Shown one piece after another: positions 8,765 to 16,974 of a stretch of DNA of 64,000 bases. The stretch comes from Rhizobium mongolense subsp. loessense (lineage in GTDB: Bacteria > Pseudomonadota > Alphaproteobacteria > Rhizobiales > Rhizobiaceae). Position 1 is the first letter of the stretch. Each line of letters starts with the position of its first letter. A program made the translations under genes and the position numbers. The notes below the pieces were generated by a model that was not told where the DNA came from, did not search any database, and worked only from the letters and a program-made list of their open reading frames with translations. The stretch covers positions 558,001-622,000 of the forward strand of contig NZ_FMTM01000001.1 in assembly GCF_900099775.1 (NCBI RefSeq), in the 5' to 3' direction.

Positions 8765-10204
8765 ATGAGCTCGATGAGCGCCAGCGTCTTGCCCGAACTT
8801 CTCGACCGCTTCGCCGCAATCGTCGGGGAGAAATATGCGCTACGCAGCAAGGCCGAACTTGCCCCGCACCTGATTGAGAACCGAGGCCTCTATCACGGTT
8901 CCTCCCCTCTCCTGCTCAAGCCCGCGAATGTCGAGGAGGTTTCCGCCATCCTCAAGCTTGCGACGGAAACCGGCACTGCGGTCGTACCGCAGACGGGCAA
9001 TACCGGCCTCGTCGGCGGCCAGACGCCGCGCGAGGGCAAGTCGGACATCATCGTCTCGCTTGAGCGGATGAACAGGATCCGCGACGTCGATCCGGTGGCG
9101 AACGTGCTGGTTGCCGACGGCGGCGCAATCCTCGCCGAGGTGCAGAAGGCGGCCGAGGCGCATGGTAAACTTTTCCCGCTCTCTCTCGGCGCCGAAGGCT
9201 CCTGCCGGATCGGCGGCAACCTCTCGACGAATGCCGGCGGAACGGCGGTGCTGGCCTATGGCAACATGCGCCAGCTTTGCCTTGGCCTCGAAGTGGTGCT
9301 GCCGACCGGCGAAATCTGGGACGGCCTTCGCCGCCTGAAGAAGGACAATACGGGCTACGACCTTCGCGATCTCTTCATCGGTGCCGAAGGCACGCTCGGC
9401 ATCATCACCGGCGCCGTCCTCAAGCTTTACCCGCAGCCGCTCGGCCATCAGGTCGCCTTTGCAGGACTCAACTCCGTGGAGGAGGCGCTTGCCCTGTTCA
9501 ATCTAGCGGGCAGCCTCTGCGGCACCTCCCTGACCGGCTTTGAGCTGATGCCGCGGTTCGGTGTCGAGATCACCGCCAAACATATCGAGGGCGTGCGCGA
9601 TCCGCTGGAAGCAGCTTACCCGTGGTATGTGCTGATCGACATCTCGACCTCGGATTCGGCGGAAACCGCCGAGCGGATGATGAATGCGCTACTCGAACAG
9701 GGTTTTGAGGCGGGGCTGGTAGAAGACGCGGCGATTGCCTCATCTGTCGCGCAGCAGAAGGCGCTGTGGCATATGCGCGAGAGCATGTCGGAGGCCCAAA
9801 AGCCCGAAGGCGGTTCGATCAAGCACGATGTTTCTGTGCCGGTTTCGAAGATCCCGCATTTCATGCAGGAGGCCGGCGACGCCGTGATGGCAGCAATGCC
9901 CGGCGCCCGCATATGCGCATTCGGCCATATGGGCGACGGCAATATCCATTATAACATTTCCCAGCCGCTCGGCGCCGACAAGGACGCCTTCATCGGCCGC
10001 TGGCATGAGATGAACGAGATTGTGCACGGCATCGTTCTGGCACACAGCGGCTCGATCTCGGCAGAGCACGGCATTGGCCAGCTCAAGCGCGACGAGCTCG
10101 CCGCCATCCGCCCCGCCATCGAGATCGACCTGATGCGCCGCATCAAGCGTGCCTTTGATCCGGCAAACATCATGAACCCGGGCAAAGTGGTAAGCGTGGC
10201 GTAA
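8765..10204 (+). CDS. FAD-binding oxidase, GlcD/D-2-hydroxyacid dehydrogenase type
   Basis: A 479-residue flavoprotein of the vanillyl-alcohol-oxidase fold. The FAD-binding PCMH domain shows VVPQTGNTGLVGGQTP (about residues 70-85) and SLGAEGSCRIGGNLSTNAGG. The C-terminal domain has FGHMGDGNIHYNI and SISAEHGIGQLKRDEL, characteristic of D-lactate, D-2-hydroxyglutarate and glycolate dehydrogenases. The exact substrate is unresolved. The start ATG 8765 follows AAGGAAGGA; ATG 8774 is a close alternative. It ends only 12 bp from the convergent DUF1217 gene. Confidence 0.88.
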   Translation: MSSMSASVLPELLDRFAAIVGEKYALRSKAELAPHLIENRGLYHGSSPLLLKPANVEEVSAILKLATETGTAVVPQTGNTGLVGGQTPREGKSDIIVSLERMNRIRDVDPVANVLVADGGAILAEVQKAAEAHGKLFPLSLGAEGSCRIGGNLSTNAGGTAVLAYGNMRQLCLGLEVVLPTGEIWDGLRRLKKDNTGYDLRDLFIGAEGTLGIITGAVLKLYPQPLGHQVAFAGLNSVEEALALFNLAGSLCGTSLTGFELMPRFGVEITAKHIEGVRDPLEAAYPWYVLIDISTSDSAETAERMMNALLEQGFEAGLVEDAAIASSVAQQKALWHMRESMSEAQKPEGGSIKHDVSVPVSKIPHFMQEAGDAVMAAMPGARICAFGHMGDGNIHYNISQPLGADKDAFIGRWHEMNEIVHGIVLAHSGSISAEHGIGQLKRDELAAIRPAIEIDLMRRIKRAFDPANIMNPGKVVSVA

Positions 10205-10208
10205 GAAC

Positions 10209-10227
10209 GTGGCGGCTCAACCGCCAC
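10209..10227. terminator. hairpin at the convergent gene ends
   Basis: Perfect 7-bp stem GTGGCGG / CCGCCAC with a CTCAA loop, between two convergent genes and covering the stop codon of the DUF1217 gene. There is no T-tract, so termination activity is only probable. Confidence 0.5.
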
Positions 10228-12430
10228 CGGTCAGAATCTGCAGCGCCGGCGATTGGGTCGTGACATTCTGAATGTCGTACATCGCCGTGAACCGCTTCAC
10301 CAACTTGTCGACCTTCTTCGAGTCGCCAAGATCCTTCAGGTCCACAAACTTTTCGAGAAGCGCAACCTGCTTCTCGACATCCATGCTGGAGATCTGGCTC
10401 GGCAGGTTGTAGGCGGTGGTGATGACCTGGAAGAGCGCCTTGTCGCCTAGGATGGAGTAGAGCGAGGTGATATCCGGCGCTTTGCGGGCGAAGTAAAGCG
10501 CCAAGCGCGTGCCATCATTCGTCTCGCCTTCCTGGGTCTCGAGCGTCTGTTGCAGATAGGCATCCTGCGTGCGATCGAGCGCACCCTGATCCTGGACGAT
10601 GCCGAGCTTGGCGCGCGTGAGATTGCCGGCCGTGTCGAAGTTAAAGTCGGCGACGACGTTCTTGAACTTCGAGTCCGCCTTGGTGTTCAGATAACTGTTT
10701 GCATCGTCGGGATCGGATGTGAAAATCTTGTGCAGCGTCTCTTCGTCGTAGTCCTTCGGATCGAGACCGACAGACTTGAGAATGAGACCGGTCAACCGGT
10801 CGTCCTCCAGGAAATCATCGAGAGACTGCACCGATTCCATGGTCTTGGCGAAATAGTCGACTTCCTCGGTCGCATCTTTGGATGCCTTGTCCTTCAGGGG
10901 ACCGTCCTTCATCAGCATGGTGACATGCGACTTATAGTTCGTCGCATATTTGGCCATCGCGGCGGGCGACAGGGCCTGCAGCTGGATCGACGCATTGCCT
11001 TCGCCATCGAAATTGAAGGCTCTCGCCAATTGGGTGATGCGGTCGTCCTTGAAGGACGCGACATAACCCTCGGGGTCATACGGATCGCTTGCGAGCAGCT
11101 TGCGCATGGCGGATTTCGACAGTTCCTCTTCCGTCAAGCCGTAAGCCTGAAGCGCAACCTGATAGAGGTCGGGCAAATCGTCGTTCGTCTTGTCTAGATC
11201 GCCGGTCTTGTTGGTTTTCAGGAAATCGTTGATGCTGTCGACGTCGGAGAAATTGTCCAGCGTCCTGGTATCGGACATGCGTGTCTTGTAGTTGGCGACG
11301 ATTTCCTCGATGGCCGCTTTCGCCTCGTCGTCGTAGCGGGCCATGTAGTTGACGGAAGTTGCCTGGATCAGGGAATCCGATTGCGGGCCGTCAGGCCCGA
11401 GGACGCTTCCATCCGCCTCAAAGCTGAAGGCCTGATAGACAGCCGTGGCACCCATCGTATTGGCATAGGCCGGATCGACGAGAATTTGCCTCAAGGCAGT
11501 GTCGCTCAAGTCCGTGCCGAAGCTGCTCGGGCCAAGACTGTAAGCGGCCTTGATGTAGTCCGTCAGGCGCTCGTCGGCGATGAGGCTGTCAACGTTGGTG
11601 ATCGTCTTGATCTTGGATTCGTAATAGGTCTTGTTGTAATCGGCAGCAGCCTTCGTCGTATAGACGATATCCGGAAACACGTCGTTGTCGACAATGACGG
11701 TCGACGAATTCAGATTGTACTGCTCCATGACCGTGTTTTTCTGGGTCGCAGTCTGGACAGCGCCATTCACCGTGCCGTCTGCATTGAAATTGAACTGCGC
11801 CGCGAGCGCCTGGTACTTCTCACCGCCCTGAAGGTTCACCACGCTGTTCGGATCGTTGAGATCGCTGGTCAGCACATCCCGCAGAAACTGCTTGGACGCG
11901 TAGGTCGTATCGATGCCGAACGTCTTCAGTACATAGGTACGCAGCCGCGTATCGTTGACGAGATCATCGACTGTTTGCACGTCAGCGATCGCCGCGCTGT
12001 AATAGTCGGTGTCCTTGATCGCCTGCTTTTCCTGATCGGTGAAGGATGCGTTGTACCTGTCGATCAGGTCGTCTTCCTGCGCATCGGTCTGCGCATCGGG
12101 CTTGGGCGCATTAAAATTGAACGCCGCCGCAAACTGCTTGTAGCGCTGGTCCGAAAGCTTGTTGGCGAAACTGTCGGGGTCGGTCAGGTCGCTTTCCAGC
12201 ACCTTCTTCATGAAGGCCTTGGCATAGGTCATGTCATCGAGGCCATAGGCCTTCATCGCGTAGCTGTAGAGCTTGTAGTTGCCCAGGAAGTCGTCGACGT
12301 CCTTCACCTTGTTGATATTCTCGGCGTAGTATTCCGCGTCCCTTTTGACCGTCGCCTGCGAGGCAATGCGGTCAAGACTCGTCTTCGGGTCGCGACTTAT
12401 GATCGCATAGGCAACGGAGGCGGAAATCAT
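10217..12430 (-). CDS. DUF1217 repeat protein with six tandem units
   Basis: A 737-residue acidic protein with no clear signal peptide. I can align six copies of an approximately 75-residue helical unit at about residues 32-106, 141-215, 267-338, 393-474, 523-598 and 642-720. Each follows the scheme: hydrophobic helix, DDFL-like turn, RLxxYxLKAYGLD, then FLRxVLxSDxxDPxSYxN and a closing AAxFNF(D/N). Units 1, 2 and 5 are the most regular; 6 is diverged. DUF1217 proteins occur near flagellar genes in rhizobia and have been linked to motility, but no flagellar gene is here. The start MISASVAYAI follows AAGGGCG; seven extra codons upstream are unlikely. Confidence 0.75.
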   Translation of the reverse strand: MISASVAYAIISRDPKTSLDRIASQATVKRDAEYYAENINKVKDVDDFLGNYKLYSYAMKAYGLDDMTYAKAFMKKVLESDLTDPDSFANKLSDQRYKQFAAAFNFNAPKPDAQTDAQEDDLIDRYNASFTDQEKQAIKDTDYYSAAIADVQTVDDLVNDTRLRTYVLKTFGIDTTYASKQFLRDVLTSDLNDPNSVVNLQGGEKYQALAAQFNFNADGTVNGAVQTATQKNTVMEQYNLNSSTVIVDNDVFPDIVYTTKAAADYNKTYYESKIKTITNVDSLIADERLTDYIKAAYSLGPSSFGTDLSDTALRQILVDPAYANTMGATAVYQAFSFEADGSVLGPDGPQSDSLIQATSVNYMARYDDEAKAAIEEIVANYKTRMSDTRTLDNFSDVDSINDFLKTNKTGDLDKTNDDLPDLYQVALQAYGLTEEELSKSAMRKLLASDPYDPEGYVASFKDDRITQLARAFNFDGEGNASIQLQALSPAAMAKYATNYKSHVTMLMKDGPLKDKASKDATEEVDYFAKTMESVQSLDDFLEDDRLTGLILKSVGLDPKDYDEETLHKIFTSDPDDANSYLNTKADSKFKNVVADFNFDTAGNLTRAKLGIVQDQGALDRTQDAYLQQTLETQEGETNDGTRLALYFARKAPDITSLYSILGDKALFQVITTAYNLPSQISSMDVEKQVALLEKFVDLKDLGDSKKVDKLVKRFTAMYDIQNVTTQSPALQILTGGG

Positions 12431-12654
12431 GAATGCGCCCTTAAACAGCAAAACCTAAAAGAATAATGCAGGATCCTGCGCGCATTTTGCCATGTAAAGC
12501 TTACCCGAGACTTACCTGACGCTGTCCCGCTTTGGCGCAGCCATCCTCGCCGGTCCGTTCATGGTCCGGAAACCTTGCCACATTGGTTTTTGATAACCAT
12601 CGGGGAAGGCAAAGTTTTCTTAACCGCAAATTTTAAGTGGTCCGGAAGAGGCCC

Positions 12655-12716
12655 CGCCTATTGTCGAGGCGTAGAGGGCGAAAAAGCCCCGAGGAGAAGA
12701 CCGGAAACCGGCTCTC
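12655..12716 (+). promoter_or_regulatory. hairpin-rich 5' leader before the DUF6101-like gene
   Basis: Three short hairpins follow one another just upstream of the start at 12736: CGCCT/AGGCG (12655-12671), GGGC-GAAAAA-GCCC (12676-12689) and GAGA..CCGG-AAA-CCGG..TCTC (12694-12716). An A/T-rich stretch with TTAACC..TTTTAAG precedes them and may hold the promoter. This could be a regulatory leader RNA. I do not recognise it as a known riboswitch class. Confidence 0.4.
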
Positions 12717-12735
12717 AGGTAAGACAAGGGTAGAA

Positions 12736-13308
12736 ATGAACATGAACAACACCGTTATGAAGCCCGCTTGGGCTGGAACGACACTGCGTCTCGATCCGTC
12801 GCGCTTTCCCCAGCAGGTCAGCTACGCCATCCACGACTCCACAAGTGACGTCAGCATAACGATCGATGAGCGCGGCGCCATCCTCCGCAAGACCCTTCCC
12901 TCCAGCGGCCTGCCGCTTTCCGTTGCCCTGCCGAAGCGCGCCTTCAAAGGCGTTGCAGCCCGGGCGATCGACCACGGCAACGGGGAAGTGACCGTAACGT
13001 TGGAATTGCACCACGAAGACCCGGATCTCTGCATTCCGCTGCTTGTCGCCCACGATCTCTCCGATATCGCGGCCGACTGGCGGGGCTGGTCGGAGGCGTA
13101 CCGCATTCCGATGCTGATGGTGGAGGCCGACGGCATTGCACGCCCTCTCGAGGAGCACCTCGGCGAATTGCGTACCAGTCACATGAAACCGCGCCGACGC
13201 CATTCCTATTTCGCCAATCGCCGTCCGCGCTTCCTCGTACGCCGCACGACCGGCAAGCTCGGGGTGACAATGAAGATCGAAGGCAAGGAAATTATCGCCC
13301 GCAATTAA
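12736..13308 (+). CDS. hypothetical protein, DUF6101-like
   Basis: A 190-residue cytoplasmic protein with no signal peptide or membrane helix. It is probably in a family confined to Alphaproteobacteria (I believe DUF6101); function unknown. The core (residues about 10-150) looks like a beta-rich domain with SVALPKRAFKGVAARAI. The tail is strongly basic: MKPRRRHSYFANRRPRFLVR. That suggests contact with nucleic acid or membrane phosphate, which is inference. The start MNMNN has AAGGG upstream; the open frame extends 33 codons further into the hairpin-rich leader and is unlikely to be translated there. A terminator follows directly. Confidence 0.7.
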   Translation: MNMNNTVMKPAWAGTTLRLDPSRFPQQVSYAIHDSTSDVSITIDERGAILRKTLPSSGLPLSVALPKRAFKGVAARAIDHGNGEVTVTLELHHEDPDLCIPLLVAHDLSDIAADWRGWSEAYRIPMLMVEADGIARPLEEHLGELRTSHMKPRRRHSYFANRRPRFLVRRTTGKLGVTMKIEGKEIIARN

Positions 13309-13332
13309 GAATTCGGCAAGTGACCCAATCTG

Positions 13333-13358
13333 AAACCCGGCCTAGCGCCGGGTTTTTC
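13333..13358. terminator. rho-independent terminator between convergent genes
   Basis: AAACCCGGC-CTAGC-GCCGGGTTTTT forms a strong stem with T-tract on the plus strand and an A-tract on the other side. It serves the DUF6101-like gene and possibly ubiA, whose stop is 8 bp away. Confidence 0.85.
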
Positions 13359-13365
13359 GTTTCAA

Positions 13366-14388
13366 TCAGGGAAGCCCAAAGAGCAGCGAGACGAACAGTC
13401 CGGCAAAGATGATCAACCCGACACGGTTGTTCGATTGGAAAAGCGCCAGGCATTGCGTCGCGTCGTTGATGTCGAGCCTGGCGATCTGCCAGGCGAACAT
13501 GCCGGTGGCAATCAGCAGCCCGAGATAGGCCGAGAAACCGACGCCGGCAAAAACAAAGGCGAGCAGCATCAGGATCAGTGTTGCGCCATAAAGGCCAATC
13601 AGCCACTGCCGCGTCCGATCGCCGAAAAGCCGGGCGGTGGAACGCACGCCGATCAATTCGTCGTCTTCCTTGTCCTGATGCGCATAAATCGTGTCGTAGC
13701 CGATCGTCCAGGCGACGGAAGAAAGGTAGAGCGCAATCGCAGCGAAAGACAGGCCTCCGAAGATGCCAGCCCAGCCCATCAGCGCGCCCCAGGAAAAGGC
13801 AAGGCCGAGAAAAAATTGCGGCCAGTCTGTGAAGCGCTTGGCAAACGGGTAGAGCGCAACGATGGCGAGCGAGAGCATGCCGAGAATGACTGCAAACCAG
13901 TTGAACTGCAGAAGCACGAGCAGACCGGCAAGCGCCTGAAGCACCATGAAGATCTTTGCCTGGGTGCGCGTGACGCGTTCCGAAGGCAGGGGACGCGAGC
14001 GGGTGCGTGCGACCTCCATGTCGATCCTGTGATCGACCAGATCGTTATAGGTGCAGCCTGCCCCGCGCATGGCGACGGCGCCGATGAAGTAGAGAACCAG
14101 GTGAAACAGCGTCTGCGAGCCGGAAAACAGGCCTTGTCCCGCCGCCACATTTGCGGCAAGCGTCACCGACCAGAAGCAGGGCCACATCAGGAGTTGCCAG
14201 CCGATCGGCCTGTCCCAGCGCGCCAGCTGCGCATAGGGCCAGAGCCACGGAGGCAAAATCCGGTAAACCCAATTGTCCGAAGGCGCATCGGCAACGCGCC
14301 CGTTAAAGCCGCCAATCTGTTGCATGCGGCCATCTAGCGACGGGCGAAGGCGCGGGTCAATAGCAGCGTGGCCTGCCTCCGCGTTCAT
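13366..14388 (-). CDS. ubiA: 4-hydroxybenzoate polyprenyltransferase
   Basis: Membrane enzyme that prenylates 4-hydroxybenzoate in ubiquinone synthesis. The 340 residues contain about eight membrane helices and both aspartate-rich motifs of the family: NDLVDHRID (first, NDxxDxxxD type) and DTIYAHQDKEDD (second). The start is fixed by coupling: its ATG overlaps the TGA of the upstream methyltransferase in an ATGA junction (14385-14388). An upstream in-frame extension is therefore rejected. The terminator just beyond its stop is shared with the convergent gene. Confidence 0.93.
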   Translation of the reverse strand: MNAEAGHAAIDPRLRPSLDGRMQQIGGFNGRVADAPSDNWVYRILPPWLWPYAQLARWDRPIGWQLLMWPCFWSVTLAANVAAGQGLFSGSQTLFHLVLYFIGAVAMRGAGCTYNDLVDHRIDMEVARTRSRPLPSERVTRTQAKIFMVLQALAGLLVLLQFNWFAVILGMLSLAIVALYPFAKRFTDWPQFFLGLAFSWGALMGWAGIFGGLSFAAIALYLSSVAWTIGYDTIYAHQDKEDDELIGVRSTARLFGDRTRQWLIGLYGATLILMLLAFVFAGVGFSAYLGLLIATGMFAWQIARLDINDATQCLALFQSNNRVGLIIFAGLFVSLLFGLP

Positions 14389-14870
14389 CTTCGCCGATAG
14401 AGAAAATAACGGCCCTTCTCGACGGACGGAGGTAGCGGCATTTCCTCCAGGTCGGGATGCTTCAATTCCAGGCCGCTTGCTCCAAATCCGCCAAGGGTCA
14501 GCACCGCGACCACGCGGGACGGCAACCACTCGCGGATGATTGCGTCCTGCTCCGCATAGCCGGTTCCAATGTCGGCATGAACGACGGCTGCCTTCGTGCC
14601 AGTATAACTCAGGCAAGTCTCCCTGATGTCGCCGATGACGACATCGCCGTCATCGGGCCGGCAGCTTCCATGCGCACCGTTTTCACGGTCGAATGCAATG
14701 ATGTGCCGATCCGGGAAGCGCACCCGCAAATGGCTGTAGGTCCTGCCATTGCCGAGGCCGATTTCTAGTATCGGTCCATCGGGCAGGCTTGCCTGCCTTG
14801 CCGCGATGTGATCGAGAATGTCCCTCTGTGCGGAAATCCTGCTGATGAAATCGTCGAGACGTGTTCGCAT
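14385..14870 (-). CDS. small class I SAM-dependent methyltransferase
   Basis: A 161-residue protein with the SAM-binding loop LEIGLGNGRTYSHL (about residues 36-49), then IIAFDRE (acidic end of strand 2) and DGDVVIGDIRE. It is shorter than most Rossmann methyltransferases and the substrate is unknown. GGAG stands before the ATG at 14870; the frame extends ten codons upstream without support. Because its stop overlaps the ubiA start by four bases, the pair is cotranscribed and translationally coupled, so a link with quinone synthesis is possible but not shown. Confidence 0.75.
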   Translation of the reverse strand: MRTRLDDFISRISAQRDILDHIAARQASLPDGPILEIGLGNGRTYSHLRVRFPDRHIIAFDRENGAHGSCRPDDGDVVIGDIRETCLSYTGTKAAVVHADIGTGYAEQDAIIREWLPSRVVAVLTLGGFGASGLELKHPDLEEMPLPPSVEKGRYFLYRRR

Positions 14871-14947
14871 AGGCAGCTCCGAAGCTTGAACTCGAAACAA
14901 GCTTTAAATTCAAACGTTCATCACGCGCTCCAAAGCGCGACAGCCTC

Positions 14948-15529
14948 TTACCGCTGGTTCCAGCGCCGGATCACCGGCTCCGTCAGATCGTGCTCATAGC
15001 CTAAGATACTGATGCTTGCAGTATCGAGGACGAAGCGGGACCCGTCTTCCGGCGGCAGCCCGAGCCAGCGGGCGGCGAGCACGCGAAGGAAGTGGGAGCT
15101 GGAGAAGATCAGGATCGGCACGCCGGCTTGGCGAAGCTCGCGGACGATACGGTCCGCCCTTGCGCCGACATCTGCGGCCATTTCTCCGTCCGGGCAGCCA
15201 TCGCGGAAGAGCTGCCAGCCGGGGCGGGCCGCGAGGATTTCCTTCGTCGTGATGCCCTCATAGGCACCATAATCCCATTCGGCGAGATCGGGCTTGATTG
15301 CGGCATCTGCGCCGAAATTGGCAAGCGCGCAGGTGTTCGTCGCCCTTTGAGAAGGGCTCGACCAGACCGCCGAGACAACCAGTCCCTTGAGGCGATCGCC
15401 GAGTTTGCGGGCGGCCGTCTCGCCATTCGGGGTCAGCGGGATATCAGTCCTGCCGGTATGTTTTCCGGAGAGGCTCCATTCTGTTTCGCCGTGACGGACA
15501 AGATGGATTTCGGGAAATGCACTGCTCAT
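14948..15529 (-). CDS. histidine phosphatase (phosphoglycerate mutase-like) family protein
   Basis: A 193-residue cytoplasmic phosphatase. The catalytic histidine lies in LVRHGETEWS near the N-terminus, the second basic pocket residue in SSPSQRATNT, the acid in DLAEWDYGAYEG, and the second histidine in FSSSHFLRVLAARWL. All elements for a phospho-histidine mechanism are present; the substrate is not predictable. AAGGAAAGG stands before the ATG at 15529. The cfa stop is 49 bp upstream on the same strand. Confidence 0.85.
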   Translation of the reverse strand: MSSAFPEIHLVRHGETEWSLSGKHTGRTDIPLTPNGETAARKLGDRLKGLVVSAVWSSPSQRATNTCALANFGADAAIKPDLAEWDYGAYEGITTKEILAARPGWQLFRDGCPDGEMAADVGARADRIVRELRQAGVPILIFSSSHFLRVLAARWLGLPPEDGSRFVLDTASISILGYEHDLTEPVIRRWNQR

Positions 15530-15578
15530 CTGCACGCCTTTCCTTGTAGAAAACCGCGGCCGAAGCTGCGCCGCGATA

Positions 15579-16838
15579 TCAGAAGACAACCTTTTCCAAG
15601 GGGGGCCGTGTGGCCTCGAATTCCTTCAGCTTCGCCTCGTTCGCGGCAATGTAATTGCGGTTGTCCGGTGTTGAATACTGGTTCTTGGAAACCTGGATCT
15701 GCATGACGAAGAGTTCGTCCCAGCGGAATCCTATTTCGGAGCCGGCGAGATAGAATTCCCACATCCGGAAGAAGCGCTCGTCGTAAAGGGCGACGGCTTC
15801 CGCCTTGCGCGCCATGAAGCGCTCGCGCCAATGGCGGAGCGTATAGGCATAATGCAGCGGCAGGACCTCGATGTCCCGGATCAGCAGCCCGGCCTTCTCA
15901 ATTGCAGGCACCGTCTCGCCGATCGACGGGATGTAGCCCTGCGGGAAGATGTATTTCTCGATGAAAGCATTTGTCGCAAAGCTCGGCTTCGGCCGGGCGA
16001 TGGAATGAAGAAGCATGACGCCGTCGTCGGCGAGAAGTTCATGCACCTTGCGGAAGTAATTGTTGAAATTGCCGATGCCGACATGCTCGAACATGCCGAC
16101 CGAGACGATGCGGTCGAACTTCATGCCTGTCATCGTGCGGTAATCCTGCAACTCGAAGCGGACGCGATCGGCGAGACTGCGCTTTTGGGCGCGCTCGCGC
16201 GAGATCTTCAGCTGCTCTTCGCTGAGCGTGATGCCGGTGACGTCAACGCCCTCCGTCGATTCTGCCAGATACATCCCCATCCCGCCCCAGCCGGAGCCGA
16301 TTTCCAGAATACGCTGGTTGGGCTCCAGCAGAAGCTTGGCTGCGATATGGCGCTTCTTGGCGGCTTGTGCTTCCTCCAGGCTGATGCCTGGCGGATCGAA
16401 ATAGGCGCAGGAATATTGCCAGTCCTCGTCAAGGAAAAGTTCGAAAAGCTTTTCCGACAGATCGTAATGATGCGCGACATTGCGCTTGTTGTGATTGACC
16501 GGCAGCCGGCTCTTCAGCTGCTGCAGGGCGATGCGGCCGACCAGAAGTGCGGCCATCGGAATATCGAAGATTTCGTTCGTGGTGTTCTGCTTCACCATCG
16601 AAAGGAAGTCGTAGATGTTGCCCTGTTCAAGTACGAACCGGCCCTCCATGTACATTTCGCCGAGCTTGAGGGTGGGGTCGCGGCGGATAAGCTTCTCCGC
16701 CTCCTCGTCGGCAACGCGGACGACGACCAGATCTCCGGTGCCATCGCCAATTGCATATGTCTCGCCATTGGCCAGCGTGAGCTTCAGATTACCCTTGCGG
16801 ATGATTTTTTGGACAATTGATAAAAATCCCGACGCCAT
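15579..16838 (-). CDS. cfa: cyclopropane-fatty-acyl-phospholipid synthase
   Basis: SAM-dependent enzyme that adds a methylene bridge to unsaturated acyl chains in membrane phospholipids. The 419 residues show an N-terminal lipid-binding domain and a C-terminal methyltransferase domain with YDLSEKLFELFLDEDWQYSC, the SAM loop LEIGSGWGGMGMYLAE, VTGITLSEEQL and the ending region RMWEFYLAGSEIGFRW. Length and motifs fit family standards. The start MASGFLS follows GAGG; 37 upstream in-frame codons are unlikely. Rhizobia often carry two cfa genes, so this may be one of a pair. Confidence 0.92.
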   Translation of the reverse strand: MASGFLSIVQKIIRKGNLKLTLANGETYAIGDGTGDLVVVRVADEEAEKLIRRDPTLKLGEMYMEGRFVLEQGNIYDFLSMVKQNTTNEIFDIPMAALLVGRIALQQLKSRLPVNHNKRNVAHHYDLSEKLFELFLDEDWQYSCAYFDPPGISLEEAQAAKKRHIAAKLLLEPNQRILEIGSGWGGMGMYLAESTEGVDVTGITLSEEQLKISRERAQKRSLADRVRFELQDYRTMTGMKFDRIVSVGMFEHVGIGNFNNYFRKVHELLADDGVMLLHSIARPKPSFATNAFIEKYIFPQGYIPSIGETVPAIEKAGLLIRDIEVLPLHYAYTLRHWRERFMARKAEAVALYDERFFRMWEFYLAGSEIGFRWDELFVMQIQVSKNQYSTPDNRNYIAANEAKLKEFEATRPPLEKVVF

Positions 16839-16911
16839 GAAAGGCCTCGCATGTGTGACAGGATGATATGGGTTAAACTTAGTCGCTCTCTTCCGCCACA
16901 CAAGCGCCGTA

Positions 16912-16940
16912 TTTGGCAGTTCCGCAACAAGGCTGCCAAA
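16912..16940. repeat. 8-bp inverted repeat between tex and cfa
   Basis: TTTGGCAG at 16912-16919 and CTGCCAAA at 16933-16940 form an inverted repeat with a 13-base spacer, in the 136-bp gap between the tex stop and the cfa start (both on the minus strand). It could terminate tex or be an operator for cfa; there is no T-tract. Confidence 0.4.
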
Positions 16941-16974
16941 CTGTGACATTTTTGCAATGCCTGCCGTTAAGCTA

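Noticed and set aside
11381..12466. 361-codon plus-strand open frame, rich in Val, Ile and Arg
   Set aside because: Antisense of the DUF1217 repeat gene; its apparent repetitiveness mirrors the repeats on the coding strand.
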